The position numbers and the translations under genes were made by a program. Source: Mycobacterium sp. (GTDB taxonomy: Bacteria > Actinomycetota > Actinomycetes > Mycobacteriales > Mycobacteriaceae). Taken from it: a stretch of 64,000 nucleotides of DNA. Each line of letters opens with the position of its first letter. Within the stretch, counting starts at the first letter, position 1. Shown one piece after another: positions 15,820 through 25,140 of this stretch. The notes beneath the pieces are model-generated. The model had not been told where the DNA came from and ran no database searches. It saw only the letters and a program-made list of their open reading frames with translations. The stretch is from NCBI RefSeq assembly GCF_004298145.1, contig NZ_SCRH01000046.1, forward strand, positions 62,001 to 126,000. The letters are read 5' to 3'.

Positions 15820-16629
15820 CTACTGTGCAGGGCCCAGCCGGTAGTCGCCGGTCTGCGGGTCGTGATACCACCCGCTGGAGGCCTGGGTGCCGCCGTCGAT
15901 GTGCAGCGTCTGCCCGGTCAGATAGGCCGCCATATCCGAGGCTAGAAATACTGCGGCACCGGCGATTTCGTCGACATGGCCGGGACGTCCCATCGGAACC
16001 ATGTCGCGCATTGCGCTCGTCGCTGCCTCGCCGCCGAGCTGTGCCAGTCCTTCGGTGAGCGTGATGTCGGGTGCTATCGCGTTGACCCGGATCCCGTGGG
16101 GGGCCAATTCCAGCGCCGCGGTCTTGGTGTAGTTGATGACACCGGCCTTGGCGGCTGCATAGGCGGCGTAACCCGGCGCCGCCCGGACGCCTTCGATCGA
16201 GGTCAGCGAGATGATGCTGCCGGGCAGGCCCTCCGACACCATCTTTCGGGCGATCCGCTGGCTGCACAGCAGTACGTGGCGCAGGTTGGCGCGGTAGAGC
16301 GCATCCCAACCGTTCTCGCTGGTTTCCAGCAGCGGCGAGGAGAACACGCCGCCGGCGTTGTTCACCAGAATTGTCGGCGTGCCGAGTTCTGCGATGGTGC
16401 GCTCCAGCGCGGCATCCACCTGGCCGCTATCTCGGACATCGGTGACGATCCCCAGGCCGCCAACGGATTCGGCTGCCTGCGCGCAGGTTTGCGGGTCACG
16501 CTCCCAGATCGCCACCCCGGCCCCAAACGCGGCCATCCCGGCCGCGATGCCGCGGCCGATGCCCGCTCCCCCGCCGGTCACCACCGCTACGCGGCCGGTC
16601 AGCAGGATGTTCGAGGGGTCGATCGCCAT
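15820..16629 (-). CDS. SDR family oxidoreductase
   Basis: A 269-residue classical SDR with TGGGAGIGRGIAAGMAAFGA (cofactor loop), NNAGGVF, the catalytic serine in SLTSIEG, YAAYAAAKAG, and the C-terminal QTLHIDGGTQ typical of FabG-like enzymes. It is the last gene of the long leftward TetR/P450 operon, six bases downstream of the double CoA transferase gene. It probably performs a 3-hydroxyacyl-CoA or cyclic alcohol dehydrogenation step. It converges with the SDR at 14977. Confidence 0.92.
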   Translation of the reverse strand: MAIDPSNILLTGRVAVVTGGGAGIGRGIAAGMAAFGAGVAIWERDPQTCAQAAESVGGLGIVTDVRDSGQVDAALERTIAELGTPTILVNNAGGVFSSPLLETSENGWDALYRANLRHVLLCSQRIARKMVSEGLPGSIISLTSIEGVRAAPGYAAYAAAKAGVINYTKTAALELAPHGIRVNAIAPDITLTEGLAQLGGEAATSAMRDMVPMGRPGHVDEIAGAAVFLASDMAAYLTGQTLHIDGGTQASSGWYHDPQTGDYRLGPAQ

Positions 16630-16635
16630 CGTCGA

Positions 16636-19059
16636 TCAGCTCGCCGTGTGCATCGCCGGCGCGCTACCGATAACACCGTCGGCTTCCAGGCCGGCGATCT
16701 CCGTGTCGCTCAATCCCAACTCGGCCAGCAACTCGTGGTTGTGCTGCCCCAGCAGCGGCGCATGCTCGGTGTGAAACTTGTTGGGCCCGGCGGAAAATCT
16801 CATCGGCACGGTGCTCAGCCTAGCCGGGCCGTTCACCGGGTGGTCGACCTCTTCGAAAAAGCCCCGGAACGCCAACTGCTCCAGCTCGGTTTGCCGATGC
16901 GGTTGCATGACCTTGGCCACCGGCACGCCGGCGTCCCACAGGGTTGCGACGATTTCGTCGCGGCTGCGGTGCTCGCACCAGGCAGCGAGTCGCTCGTCGA
17001 TCAAATCCTGGCGCTCGCGCCGGCCGGCTCGCGTCGACAGCGCCGGATCGGTTGCCCAGGAAGGCGATCCGAGCGCCCGGCACAGTTTCACCCACTGATC
17101 GTCGGTGGCCACGGCGATGGCGACCCAGCTGTCGAGCCGGCCGAATTCGTCGACATCCGCGCTGAGGTAGAGGTTCTGTGGTGCGGCGGTTGGCCCTCTG
17201 TTGCCGGCGCGGTCGAGCACCGCCCCGTACGCCGAGTATTCGATGACCTGCTCGGCGGAGATGCTCAGCGCCGCATCGACCATCGCCGCTTCGACGAACA
17301 CGCCCTCACCGGTGCGGCGGCGATGCTCCAGTGCCAGCAGTATCGCGTTGACCGCGTGCACACCGGCATTGGGGTCACCGATCGAGTACGGGTCATAGGG
17401 TGTGCGGTCCGGGTAGCCGGTGAGCCAGCTGACGCCGGAGGCGGCTTCGATGACGTAAGCGAAGGCCGGGTTGTCGCGCCATGGCCCCTCGAGACCGAAG
17501 CCGGGCATCCGCACCAGCACCGTGTCCGGCCGGATCGATTGAACCGTGGCGAAATCCAGCCCGATCTGGTCCAGCACCCGCGGCGTGAAGTTTTCCACCA
17601 CCACGTCGCAGGTTGCGATGAGCTCACGCAGTAGCTCTCGGCCGCGCGGGCTCTGCAGGTCGAGTGTCAGGCCCTTCTTGTTGGTGTTCAGCGCCTCGAA
17701 GATAGGCGACTTTTCCCACCACTGGTCCTCGGTGATCGGCACGCCGGCGATCAGCCGAGTGCCATCCGGGCGGCGGGTTGATTCGATGTGGATGACCTCG
17801 GCGCCGAGCATGGCCAGAAAATGGGTACCGCACGGCCCCGCCCAGAACGTCGTCATGTCCAGGACCCGAAGGCCGTTGAACGGCAACGGTTTCGCCATAC
17901 CCGTCGGTCCGGGCCGTGCGGACAGATCCGCGGCCCGGTATTGCTCGGTGTGCTCCCCCAGCCGCGGCGCCGGATGCGGTCCGCACAACCGCGCCGGCCG
18001 CATCCGGTACGGGTGACTCGGCTGCTCGAACCCATCGCGCGGATTGCGGACGAATGAACCGCGTTCCACGAACTGGTCGAACGATGTGACATTGGCACCG
18101 TTGGCGACGGGCGCGTTGGGGATGCGGAATGCCATGGCCAGTTCCCGGATTTCGTCGACCGGGGTGCGGGACATCCAGGCGAAGATCTCTTCGGCGTGGA
18201 TGTTGGCTTGCTCGGTGATCGACAGCGGCGATTCCTCATCGATCCACTCGGGGTGACCCACCATCGCGCACAGGTCGAACCACTGCTGCGCGGTTCCGCA
18301 GCCGAGATCCACCAGGCCGTCTTTTGCCTGAGCCACTCCCGGAATCGTCGGCCGCCGCATGTCTCTCCACGGTCGACCGAGCACCTCGAAGTAGGTGACC
18401 GGGTAATAGGTCAGGCACAGGATCTGGGTCTCGAGCATCGACAGGTCCAGCAGTTCTCCTGCCCCGCCGTCGATCCGGCGGCACCGCGACGACAGGGTGG
18501 CCGCGCTCGCGTAAGCGCCGGCCAAATATTCGCCGACCTGACCGCCCACGAAGACAGGCGGGCGCTCCTGCTCGCCGCGGCCGAGGCCGACGATTCCCCC
18601 TGACCACGCCTGCAGCGTGAATTCGGTTGCGGCGCGGTCCCGCCAAGGACCTTCCAGCCCGAACGGCGTGATCGCGGTGACGGTGAGGTGCGGGTGGCGG
18701 TGATGGATGGCCTGCGGCGTGAAGTCCGAATGCCCGGCCACCGTGGAACCGGCGGACCAGATCACCGCATCCGCCGAGGCCAGCAGTCGGTCCACCAGTC
18801 CGACGTCGCCATCTTCGGCGGGATCGGTGACGACGCTGTGCTTTGCACCGGCCAGGAAGCTGAACAACGCGCCGTCGCCGCCGGCCGGGATGGACGCACC
18901 CGACGCCGACCACGCGCGCAACGGATCGCCCTCTGGTGGCTCGACTTTCACGACGTCAGCACCACCGTCGGCGAGCAACTTGGTGCAGTAGGCACCCGCG
19001 ATGCCGGTGGACAGATCGATCACCGTGTAGCCGGCCAGTGGCGCTTCGACCCGCGTCAC
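16636..19059 (-). CDS. tandem-domain family III CoA transferase (CaiB/BaiF-like)
   Basis: An 807-residue fusion of two complete CaiB/BaiF domains, each about 400 residues. Domain 1 begins GYTVIDLSTGIAGAYCTKLL and domain 2 begins around residue 420 with GLRVLDMTTFWAGPCGTHFL. Both have the DVVKVEPPEGDP / EVIHIESTRRPDG nucleotide strand. Domain 2 keeps the aspartate at the acyl-anhydride position (SIGDPNAGVHA), whereas domain 1 has Glu at the matching place (GGQVGEYLAGAYA). Only one half may therefore be a standard catalyst, though these enzymes are normally interlocked dimers and the fusion may supply both chains. The GTG start overlaps the crotonase stop by GTGA. It presumably activates an acid using a CoA ester donor. 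Confidence 0.9.
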   Translation of the reverse strand: MTRVEAPLAGYTVIDLSTGIAGAYCTKLLADGGADVVKVEPPEGDPLRAWSASGASIPAGGDGALFSFLAGAKHSVVTDPAEDGDVGLVDRLLASADAVIWSAGSTVAGHSDFTPQAIHHRHPHLTVTAITPFGLEGPWRDRAATEFTLQAWSGGIVGLGRGEQERPPVFVGGQVGEYLAGAYASAATLSSRCRRIDGGAGELLDLSMLETQILCLTYYPVTYFEVLGRPWRDMRRPTIPGVAQAKDGLVDLGCGTAQQWFDLCAMVGHPEWIDEESPLSITEQANIHAEEIFAWMSRTPVDEIRELAMAFRIPNAPVANGANVTSFDQFVERGSFVRNPRDGFEQPSHPYRMRPARLCGPHPAPRLGEHTEQYRAADLSARPGPTGMAKPLPFNGLRVLDMTTFWAGPCGTHFLAMLGAEVIHIESTRRPDGTRLIAGVPITEDQWWEKSPIFEALNTNKKGLTLDLQSPRGRELLRELIATCDVVVENFTPRVLDQIGLDFATVQSIRPDTVLVRMPGFGLEGPWRDNPAFAYVIEAASGVSWLTGYPDRTPYDPYSIGDPNAGVHAVNAILLALEHRRRTGEGVFVEAAMVDAALSISAEQVIEYSAYGAVLDRAGNRGPTAAPQNLYLSADVDEFGRLDSWVAIAVATDDQWVKLCRALGSPSWATDPALSTRAGRRERQDLIDERLAAWCEHRSRDEIVATLWDAGVPVAKVMQPHRQTELEQLAFRGFFEEVDHPVNGPARLSTVPMRFSAGPNKFHTEHAPLLGQHNHELLAELGLSDTEIAGLEADGVIGSAPAMHTAS

Positions 19060-20078
19060 TGGTTCTTTCTCTTCGCTTTGGCGCCCTTGGCGGTGGGCGG
19101 CTTCTCGCGCGCATTCTTGCGGGCTTTCTTGCGCGCATCTTTGCTCAAACGCCACTCTGCGGGGAACTTGCTGTCGTTGTCCTTGACCGCATCGCCCAGA
19201 CCCTGTTGCATGGCGTCAGCGAGCATCAGTTCATCGCCGACATCCGGGCGGACGCTGCCGCCCATCGACTCGAAGACACCGCTGAGCATGCTGCCCAGAT
19301 ATTCACCCTGGAACTGCTTCATGATCTCGAAGAAGACCTTCTGCATGAAGACCGTGTCGGTGGGGCGATTGCGGGCGCAGGCCAAGGCGTATTTCTCCAC
19401 CTCCGCCTCGAGTTGATCCCTGGGCACCACGCTGTTGAGGAAATTGCAGTCGTACATCTCCGCGGCGGTGAAAGCCCTTCCCGTGAACACCATCTCCTGG
19501 AACTTGCGGATACCCATGGTCTGCGCCCACCACCACATGCGGGGACCCCAGCCGCAATACCGGAACGACGGATGCCCGAACAGCGCGTCGTCGCTGGAGA
19601 TCACCAGGTCCGCGTCGGCGGCCTGGTAGAAGTGCCAGCCGTAACAGTAGCCCTTGGCTTCGAGGATGCTGATCTTCTTGAAGTCCTGCAGACCGCGGAT
19701 GCCGGAGTTCGGATTGGCATACCACTGACCGAGGGTGGCGCCGTTGCGAAACGAGCCCGGGGGCGGGTGCCGGACTTCATCGGCGCCGATCCGGTACTCG
19801 GCGAGCCGCGGGCCCTGATCCGCCGCGTCGCGGACCCGCATCACCTCGGTCAGGTCCGCACCCGAACCAAGGTCGTCGCCGGCGCCCCGAATCACCAGGA
19901 CCTTGACATCGTCGTCGATGTTGGCCCGGTGCAACAAATCTGCGTAGCGTACCCGGGCCGCGATCGTCGGCGCGTTGAGGTAGTCGGGCCGGTCGAACGT
20001 GATCGTGGCGATCCGCGTCTTGGCGTCCTTGTCGTACCGGATGATCTCCTCCGCCGGCGGCTCTGCGGGATCGGGCAT
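19056..20078 (-). CDS. enoyl-CoA hydratase/isomerase family protein (crotonase fold) with basic tail
   Basis: A 340-residue crotonase-superfamily protein, longer than usual (about 260). The fold is clear from ATITFDRPDYLNAPT, the oxyanion segment VIRGAGDDLGSGADL and ADADLVISSDDALFGHPSFR. The two glutamates of classical enoyl-CoA hydratase are not evident; the second half reads YCGWGPRMWWWAQTMG, so hydration is doubtful and C-C cleavage or isomerisation is possible. The last 30 residues are very Lys/Arg-rich (DARKKARKNAREKPP and onward). The start is the Met just after the upstream M24 gene stop. It belongs to the TetR/P450 operon. Confidence 0.88.
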   Translation of the reverse strand: MPDPAEPPAEEIIRYDKDAKTRIATITFDRPDYLNAPTIAARVRYADLLHRANIDDDVKVLVIRGAGDDLGSGADLTEVMRVRDAADQGPRLAEYRIGADEVRHPPPGSFRNGATLGQWYANPNSGIRGLQDFKKISILEAKGYCYGWHFYQAADADLVISSDDALFGHPSFRYCGWGPRMWWWAQTMGIRKFQEMVFTGRAFTAAEMYDCNFLNSVVPRDQLEAEVEKYALACARNRPTDTVFMQKVFFEIMKQFQGEYLGSMLSGVFESMGGSVRPDVGDELMLADAMQQGLGDAVKDNDSKFPAEWRLSKDARKKARKNAREKPPTAKGAKAKRKNQ

Positions 20079-20080
20079 GG

Positions 20081-21217
20081 CTAGGGCTGCCAGAACGGGC
20101 TCGCGGTGAGCACTTCGGGGCCATCCGCGGTAATCAGGACCGCTTCTCGCCCGAATACCGCGCCTACTCCTTCTTCCCACACATAACCCGTCACGGCCAG
20201 CACCATCCCCGGTTCCAGACGTTCGCCGGCCGCGGTTGCGGGTAGCTGCCTGGAGACGACGGGTGGGTCGAACCCCATGCCCAGACCGCGGGCCACCGGC
20301 ATCGGCGGGTCCGGCTCCCCCGCGGCTTGATAGGCGGACATCAGGTCGGCGGCGCCCGCGCCGGGCCGGCAAGAATCGATCAGCTTGTCCCACAGGATTT
20401 CCCAGCGCCGATACAGGGCCGGGGCACCGTCGGGCACCTGGTCCCTGGCGGCGGGCCAGGTCCGTCCCACTTCGCCGACGTAGCCGCCCGCCAGGACCCC
20501 GGCGGACAATGCCACCAGATCGCCGTCCTGGATGCGGCCGTCACCGTCGGCGCGGCGCCACGGGTGCGTGCGCGAGGTCACCCATGCGACGTCTTGATTC
20601 GACGGGGTGCACACGCCGCCGGCCGCCGAGGCCTCCAACACGACACCGGCCAGCGCTTGTTCGGTTACCCCCGGCCGCAACTCGGCGACCCCGGCCGCCA
20701 GGGCCGACTCGGCCACCGCGACGGATTCCCGCAACGCGGCGATCTCCTCGGCCGTCTTGACACGGCGGGCGGCCCGCATCGCGAGCTCTCCGTCCACCAG
20801 CTGTGCGTTGGGGAACGCGGTCGGCAGCAGCTGCGCGAAAACCGGTGAGAGCGCATCGGTTCCGACGCGCCGGGCGGTCGCCGCGCCATCGATGCGTTGC
20901 AGCACCGACATGGTGTTCATCGGGTTCCACGAGATGCCGTAGAGGTTCTCGTGGGGAATGTCGTCGGGCACGCCCTCGTCCCACGTGCTGAGGAGGTGCA
21001 CGGCACCGGTCTCACGCACCACCACACAGGTCGGGCCGAACGGCCGGGTGCCCGCGACCCACAGCTGCGGCGCGCCGGTGACGTAACGGACATTGGCTTG
21101 CCGGCCGAGGACCAGCACATCGAGATCGTGTGCCGCCATCTGTTCCAGCGCCCGGCGGCGACGCCCTGAGCGCAGCGTGCGCTCGTCGGGCAGGACTTCA
21201 GTTCCCATAGGGGTCAT
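20081..21217 (-). CDS. M24 (aminopeptidase P/creatinase) fold protein, metal site degenerate
   Basis: A 378-residue pita-bread-fold protein with N-terminal creatinase domain (VRYVTGAPQLWVAGTRPFGP) and C-terminal M24 domain. Compared with the active M24 pattern, the first aspartate is Ser238 (GDLVALSAG), the second is Glu249 (GEVGRTW), the HGxGH region is ARGLGMGFDP without histidine, and the first glutamate is Thr343 (VTGYVWEEG). It is probably not a metallopeptidase and may be a partner or regulator of the intact paralogue just upstream, whose end it overlaps. The start may be ATG 21217 or ATG 21205. Confidence 0.87.
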   Translation of the reverse strand: MTPMGTEVLPDERTLRSGRRRRALEQMAAHDLDVLVLGRQANVRYVTGAPQLWVAGTRPFGPTCVVVRETGAVHLLSTWDEGVPDDIPHENLYGISWNPMNTMSVLQRIDGAATARRVGTDALSPVFAQLLPTAFPNAQLVDGELAMRAARRVKTAEEIAALRESVAVAESALAAGVAELRPGVTEQALAGVVLEASAAGGVCTPSNQDVAWVTSRTHPWRRADGDGRIQDGDLVALSAGVLAGGYVGEVGRTWPAARDQVPDGAPALYRRWEILWDKLIDSCRPGAGAADLMSAYQAAGEPDPPMPVARGLGMGFDPPVVSRQLPATAAGERLEPGMVLAVTGYVWEEGVGAVFGREAVLITADGPEVLTASPFWQP

Positions 21218-22442
21218 AGGGGTAGTCGGTCAAACGGATCCAGCCTTCCTCGGTAATCACCAGGACCTCTTCGCTGCGGTAGCCACCGGTGCCGTCCTCC
21301 CACACCACGGGCTCCAGCACCAGCACCATCCCGGATTTAAGGACGAAATTCTCGTCGAACTCCTGGCCGAGATCGGTTCCGATCATTGGCATTTCGGCCG
21401 CATTGACGCCGATGCCATGGCCCAGGTAGAAGTGCGGCAGCCACGGCTTGGTGCCGCCGTTGGCCTTGATCGCGGCCCGCCCCAGATCCGCGGCGGTGGC
21501 GCCGGCCTTGGCGACACCCAGTACTGCGCTCATGATCTCGAACCATTTATCGAACTGCGCCTGCTGACGCGGCGACGGATCCCGGCCGACGATCCAGGTG
21601 CGCCCGAAGTCGGAACAGTAGCCCTGGTAGGTGATGCTGACGTCGGTCCACAGCACGTCCCCTTCGGCCAGCTCACGCTCGGTGCTCAGCAGCGGCAGCG
21701 CCAGGTCACCGTGCGTGGTCCACACGCCCTCGGCCTTGCTCGGCGGCATCACCTGCCAGATCGGCTCGAGCATGCTGGCCGTGGCCCCCAGCTCGAAGGC
21801 TCGGCGCAAAAAGCTTGCCGACAAATCGATCTGACGGATTCCGGGGGCCAACCGCTTCTGAACCTCGACCATTGCCTCGTCGGTGATCCGGATGGCGTTG
21901 CGCATGCAGGACAATTCATCCGGGGTCTTGACCAGCTTGGCCGCACTGACGATGGCCGCGGCGTCAACGGGGGCGCCGTTGCAGAACAAGGCATCGCCGG
22001 CACGCGACATCGCGCCTGTCAATTCGTCGACCGCAACGACCGCGGTGGCCGGAAGGATGTCGGCCAACTGACGCGCGAAATGCCGCACACCCTCATCGAA
22101 TTCGAGATATACGGGCCCGTGCAGGTGGTCGGCGGGCAGGTCCGATTCCTGCGAGGCTCCCTCGCGGAATGGCAGGAACAGGTGCGGCCACTCGTCGTCG
22201 GCGAGCACCACGGCCACCGGACGCTCGACGTAGGACAGCCCGGCGTCGCCGAGTGGCCAACTCGCGCCCGTGGCGTAGACGACGGCGTTGTTGCCGAGCA
22301 GCACCATCGCGTCGACGCCACGTTCGGCCATCGCCGACCGCAGCCGGGCCCCCGTCTCGCGGCGCAGGCGAGGAAGATCGGGTGTTTCGGGAATCACCAG
22401 TCCGTTACCGGCGTTGGTGTCCCGTTGCGCGAACGTCGTCAC
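21198..22442 (-). CDS. M24 family metallopeptidase-fold enzyme (Xaa-Pro peptidase/creatinase-like)
   Basis: A 414-residue M24 enzyme with an apparently intact dinuclear site: both aspartates in LWTDVSITYQGYCSDFGRTW, the histidine in YLGHGIGVNAAE, and the glutamates in VLVLEPVVWEDG and GGYRSEEVLVIT. The N-terminal creatinase-like domain carries NNAVVYATGASWPLG. The start is GTG, which shares one base with the upstream stop. In a catabolic operon an amidinohydrolase-like or C-N/C-C hydrolase role is as likely as peptide cleavage. It is paired with a degenerate paralogue downstream. Confidence 0.9.
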   Translation of the reverse strand: MTTFAQRDTNAGNGLVIPETPDLPRLRRETGARLRSAMAERGVDAMVLLGNNAVVYATGASWPLGDAGLSYVERPVAVVLADDEWPHLFLPFREGASQESDLPADHLHGPVYLEFDEGVRHFARQLADILPATAVVAVDELTGAMSRAGDALFCNGAPVDAAAIVSAAKLVKTPDELSCMRNAIRITDEAMVEVQKRLAPGIRQIDLSASFLRRAFELGATASMLEPIWQVMPPSKAEGVWTTHGDLALPLLSTERELAEGDVLWTDVSITYQGYCSDFGRTWIVGRDPSPRQQAQFDKWFEIMSAVLGVAKAGATAADLGRAAIKANGGTKPWLPHFYLGHGIGVNAAEMPMIGTDLGQEFDENFVLKSGMVLVLEPVVWEDGTGGYRSEEVLVITEEGWIRLTDYPYDPYGN

Positions 22443-23608
22443 TACAGACCCAGGAACTTCGTGACGTTGTCGCTGACAATCTTCGCCGCGTTCGCCGGGC
22501 CCACCGCGTCGACGACGGCTTTCAGTGACTTCTCGGAATAGCCGTACGTGCTTTCGTTGTGCGGATAGTCGCTGGACCACATGACCTTGTCCACGCCGAT
22601 CTGGTCGATCAGCTGCAAACCCAGGGGGTCGACCATGAACGACGCGCTCATGTGGGTGTCCCAGTAGTAGCGCACGTCGTGCTGCAGGGGACGGTTGAAC
22701 ATGTGCTGGTAGGACGCGACCAGATGCTCGGCGTCCTGCAGCGCCCACGGAACCCAGGAGATGCCGCCTTCGAACCAGCCGACCCGCAGCCCCGGGTGGT
22801 CGTCGAGGATGCCGCCAAAGATGTACTTGGAGAAGGTCTCCCGGAATCCGTCGATATTGATCATCATGCCGACCACGACGCTGTTGAACTCAGTCGGGCT
22901 TTTCGGCGGGGTTTCCCCGATGTGGTGTGTGATGGGGAGACCGGCGGCCTCGATCTCGTCCCACACCGGCCGCATGGCGGTGCTGGAGTAGTCGATCGGG
23001 TTGCCGTCGTCACCCTTGCCCGGGTTCAACGGCATCAGGAACGTCTTGAGCCCCAGAGACTTCAACTCCTCGATCGTCTTGCGCGTGCCCTGCGGGTCCC
23101 ACCAGTTGATCAGGCCGGCGCCGTAGAAGTGGCCGCCCGAGCGCTCCTGCAGCTCGGCGATGTATTCGTTGTAGATGCGAAAGGCCAGCTCGCGAAGTTG
23201 CTTGTCCGGGTAGTGGAACAGCGCCAGCACCGCGTTGGGAAACGCCAGCTCCTTCTCGACCCCGTCGTCGTGCAATTCTTGAATCCGGGCCTCGATGTTG
23301 GTGCTCGCGGCGCCGGGCAGGTCGTCGTACTGCATCAGCACGGCGCTGAAGTCACCCGGCAGGAACGACTGTCCCTTGCGGCCGACCTGGTAGGCCCCGT
23401 CCTCGTACCAGATCCGTGGCGCCTTGTCCTTCAGGTCATCCGGGAAGCGTTGGTAGAAAATGTCATCGGCCAGCGAGATGTGGTTGTCGGCCGAGAAGAC
23501 GACGGTCCCCTTCGGCAGGCCCACGTCGCTGCCGGCGGCGTGGCCGCGTCGATCCTTCGGAGCGCCAAAACCTCCGGGCGGATAGAGCGTGCTTGTTCGA
23601 GTCGTCAT
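22442..23608 (-). CDS. amidohydrolase family protein (ACMSD-like)
   Basis: A 388-residue amidohydrolase_2 protein. The N-terminal metal strand is VFSADNHISLADDIF. Further markers are LPITHHIGETPP, WFEGGISWVPWALQDAEH and VMWSSDYPHNESTYGYSEKS. It is the third such protein in the window and the most divergent of the three. GGAGGGTCAAGG precedes the ATG, so the longer open frame is not used. It sits between the P450 gene and the M24 pair in the TetR-controlled operon. Decarboxylation or hydrolysis of an oxidised ring-opened intermediate is the likely reaction class. Confidence 0.9.
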   Translation of the reverse strand: MTTRTSTLYPPGGFGAPKDRRGHAAGSDVGLPKGTVVFSADNHISLADDIFYQRFPDDLKDKAPRIWYEDGAYQVGRKGQSFLPGDFSAVLMQYDDLPGAASTNIEARIQELHDDGVEKELAFPNAVLALFHYPDKQLRELAFRIYNEYIAELQERSGGHFYGAGLINWWDPQGTRKTIEELKSLGLKTFLMPLNPGKGDDGNPIDYSSTAMRPVWDEIEAAGLPITHHIGETPPKSPTEFNSVVVGMMINIDGFRETFSKYIFGGILDDHPGLRVGWFEGGISWVPWALQDAEHLVASYQHMFNRPLQHDVRYYWDTHMSASFMVDPLGLQLIDQIGVDKVMWSSDYPHNESTYGYSEKSLKAVVDAVGPANAAKIVSDNVTKFLGL

Positions 23609-23655
23609 CCTTGACCCTCCATTCGGATCCGCAATTTTCAAAGTAGCGAGCTGGG

Positions 23656-24912
23656 CTACCAGGTCACCGGCAGTTCGTAGACGCCGTAGGCGAGGCGGTC
23701 GTCCTTGAGCGGCACGTCCTCGATCGGAATGGCCAGTTTCAGCGTGGGAATGCGCCGGGCCAGCGTGTGGAACACGATCTGCATCTCGGCGCGGGCAAGC
23801 TGCTGCCCGACACATTGATGCCGGCCGTAGCCGAATGCGACGTGGCGGTCGGCTCCCGAGCGGTGCAGATAAAGCCGGTCCGGTTCGGAGAACGCGCGCG
23901 GATCCCAGTTTGCCGGGGCCAGGTCGATGATGATGCCCTCACCGGCACGGATCGTCTCGCCGGCGATGTGGATGTCTTCTAGTGCGACGCGGCGCTGGCC
24001 GTTCTGAATGATGCTGAGGTAGCGCATCAACTCCTCGACCGCGCTGGCGATGATTTTGGGGTCTTCCGCGTCTCGGATGACGGCCAGCTGGTCGGGCTTT
24101 TCCAGCAGGGCGAGCACGCCGAGCCCGATCATGTTCGAGGTCGTCTCATGCCCGGCGATCAGCAAACCGGTGGCCAGCTGGGCGGCCTCTTTCACGCTGA
24201 GTTCGCCGGCCTTGACCCGTTCGGCGAGGTCGGATACCGCGTCTGGCGTGGAATCCGGGGCCGGACTTTCCATCTTCGCTTCGACCAGCTGGGCGAGGTA
24301 TTTGTGCAGACTCATCGCGCCTTTGACGGTGTCTTCAGCGGTGGCGTAACGCGCGACACCGACGGTGGCGTGGTGCTGGAACATCTCGGCGTCCTCATAG
24401 GGGACCCCGAGCAGCTGGCTGATCACCAGCGAGGGCACCGGCAGCGCCAGCGCGCTGACGATATCGGCGGGCTGCGGTCCGGCGAGGATCGCGTCGATGT
24501 GGTCGTCGGTGATCTGCTGGATGGTCGGGCGCAAACCTTCAACGCGCTTGAACGTGAAGGGCTTCGACAGCATGCGCCGGAACCGGGTGTGTTCCTCACC
24601 GTCGGCGGTGAAGACCGAACGCGGACGCTTGTGCACCGTGGACAGCATGCCCTCGTTCCAGTGCGGGAACCCGGACAGCCGGTCATCGACGCTGACCCGC
24701 GAATCCGAAAACAGCTCGCGCACTTGCTCATACCCCGTGATCAGCCACGGTGTGCTGCCGTCCCAGATCCGGACTCGGGACAGTGGCCTGACTTCGGCCA
24801 GTGCCATCACATCCGGTGGTGGCGCGAACGGGCAGCGCGCCTGCCTGGCCATCGGGTAATCCGGAATGTCGGCGGTCCGCTCGGTTGTGGTGCTTGTCAG
24901 CGTGTCTGACAT
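23656..24912 (-). CDS. cytochrome P450
   Basis: A 418-residue soluble bacterial P450 that would hydroxylate or otherwise oxidise the pathway substrate using O2. The I-helix oxygen motif is AGHETTS (about 253-259), the K-helix ExxR is in EELMR (293-297), and the haem loop is FGYGRHQCVG with Cys367 as axial ligand. The start chosen is the second ATG (MSDTLTS), eight to nine bases after GAGGA; the first ATG is directly on the ribosome site. The adjacent upstream gene encodes a 3Fe-4S-type ferredoxin, the usual electron donor, but no ferredoxin reductase is present. I cannot assign the CYP family number. Confidence 0.95.
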   Translation of the reverse strand: MSDTLTSTTTERTADIPDYPMARQARCPFAPPPDVMALAEVRPLSRVRIWDGSTPWLITGYEQVRELFSDSRVSVDDRLSGFPHWNEGMLSTVHKRPRSVFTADGEEHTRFRRMLSKPFTFKRVEGLRPTIQQITDDHIDAILAGPQPADIVSALALPVPSLVISQLLGVPYEDAEMFQHHATVGVARYATAEDTVKGAMSLHKYLAQLVEAKMESPAPDSTPDAVSDLAERVKAGELSVKEAAQLATGLLIAGHETTSNMIGLGVLALLEKPDQLAVIRDAEDPKIIASAVEELMRYLSIIQNGQRRVALEDIHIAGETIRAGEGIIIDLAPANWDPRAFSEPDRLYLHRSGADRHVAFGYGRHQCVGQQLARAEMQIVFHTLARRIPTLKLAIPIEDVPLKDDRLAYGVYELPVTW

Positions 24913-24934
24913 CTTTCTCATTCCTCGCCGTATG

Positions 24935-25129
24935 TCATTCTTCGATGTGGATGGCCTGTGCGGGGCAGGCGGCCGCCGCCCGCCGCGCGCCCTCGGCCTG
25001 TTCGGACGTTGGATGGGGATTGAGCAAGACGACGACGCCGTCTTCGTCGCGCTGGTCGAACACTTCGGGCGCGTTCATGACGCAGTTGCCCGAGGAGGCG
25101 CAAACATCTTGGTCGACAGTCACTTTCAT
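24935..25129 (-). CDS. 3Fe-4S-type ferredoxin, P450 partner
   Basis: A 64-residue mycobacterial P450-type ferredoxin. It begins MKVTVDQDVCASSGNCVMNAPEVF and ends ACPAQAIHIEE, so three cysteines (10, 16 and the one in ACPAQA) bind the cluster. The residue at the variable fourth-ligand position is Ser/Gly rather than Cys, which indicates [3Fe-4S]. It lies between the TetR gene and the P450 gene, 11 and 22 bases away, and almost certainly feeds electrons to that P450. Confidence 0.92.
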   Translation of the reverse strand: MKVTVDQDVCASSGNCVMNAPEVFDQRDEDGVVVLLNPHPTSEQAEGARRAAAACPAQAIHIEE

Positions 25130-25140
25130 CTCTCAACCCC

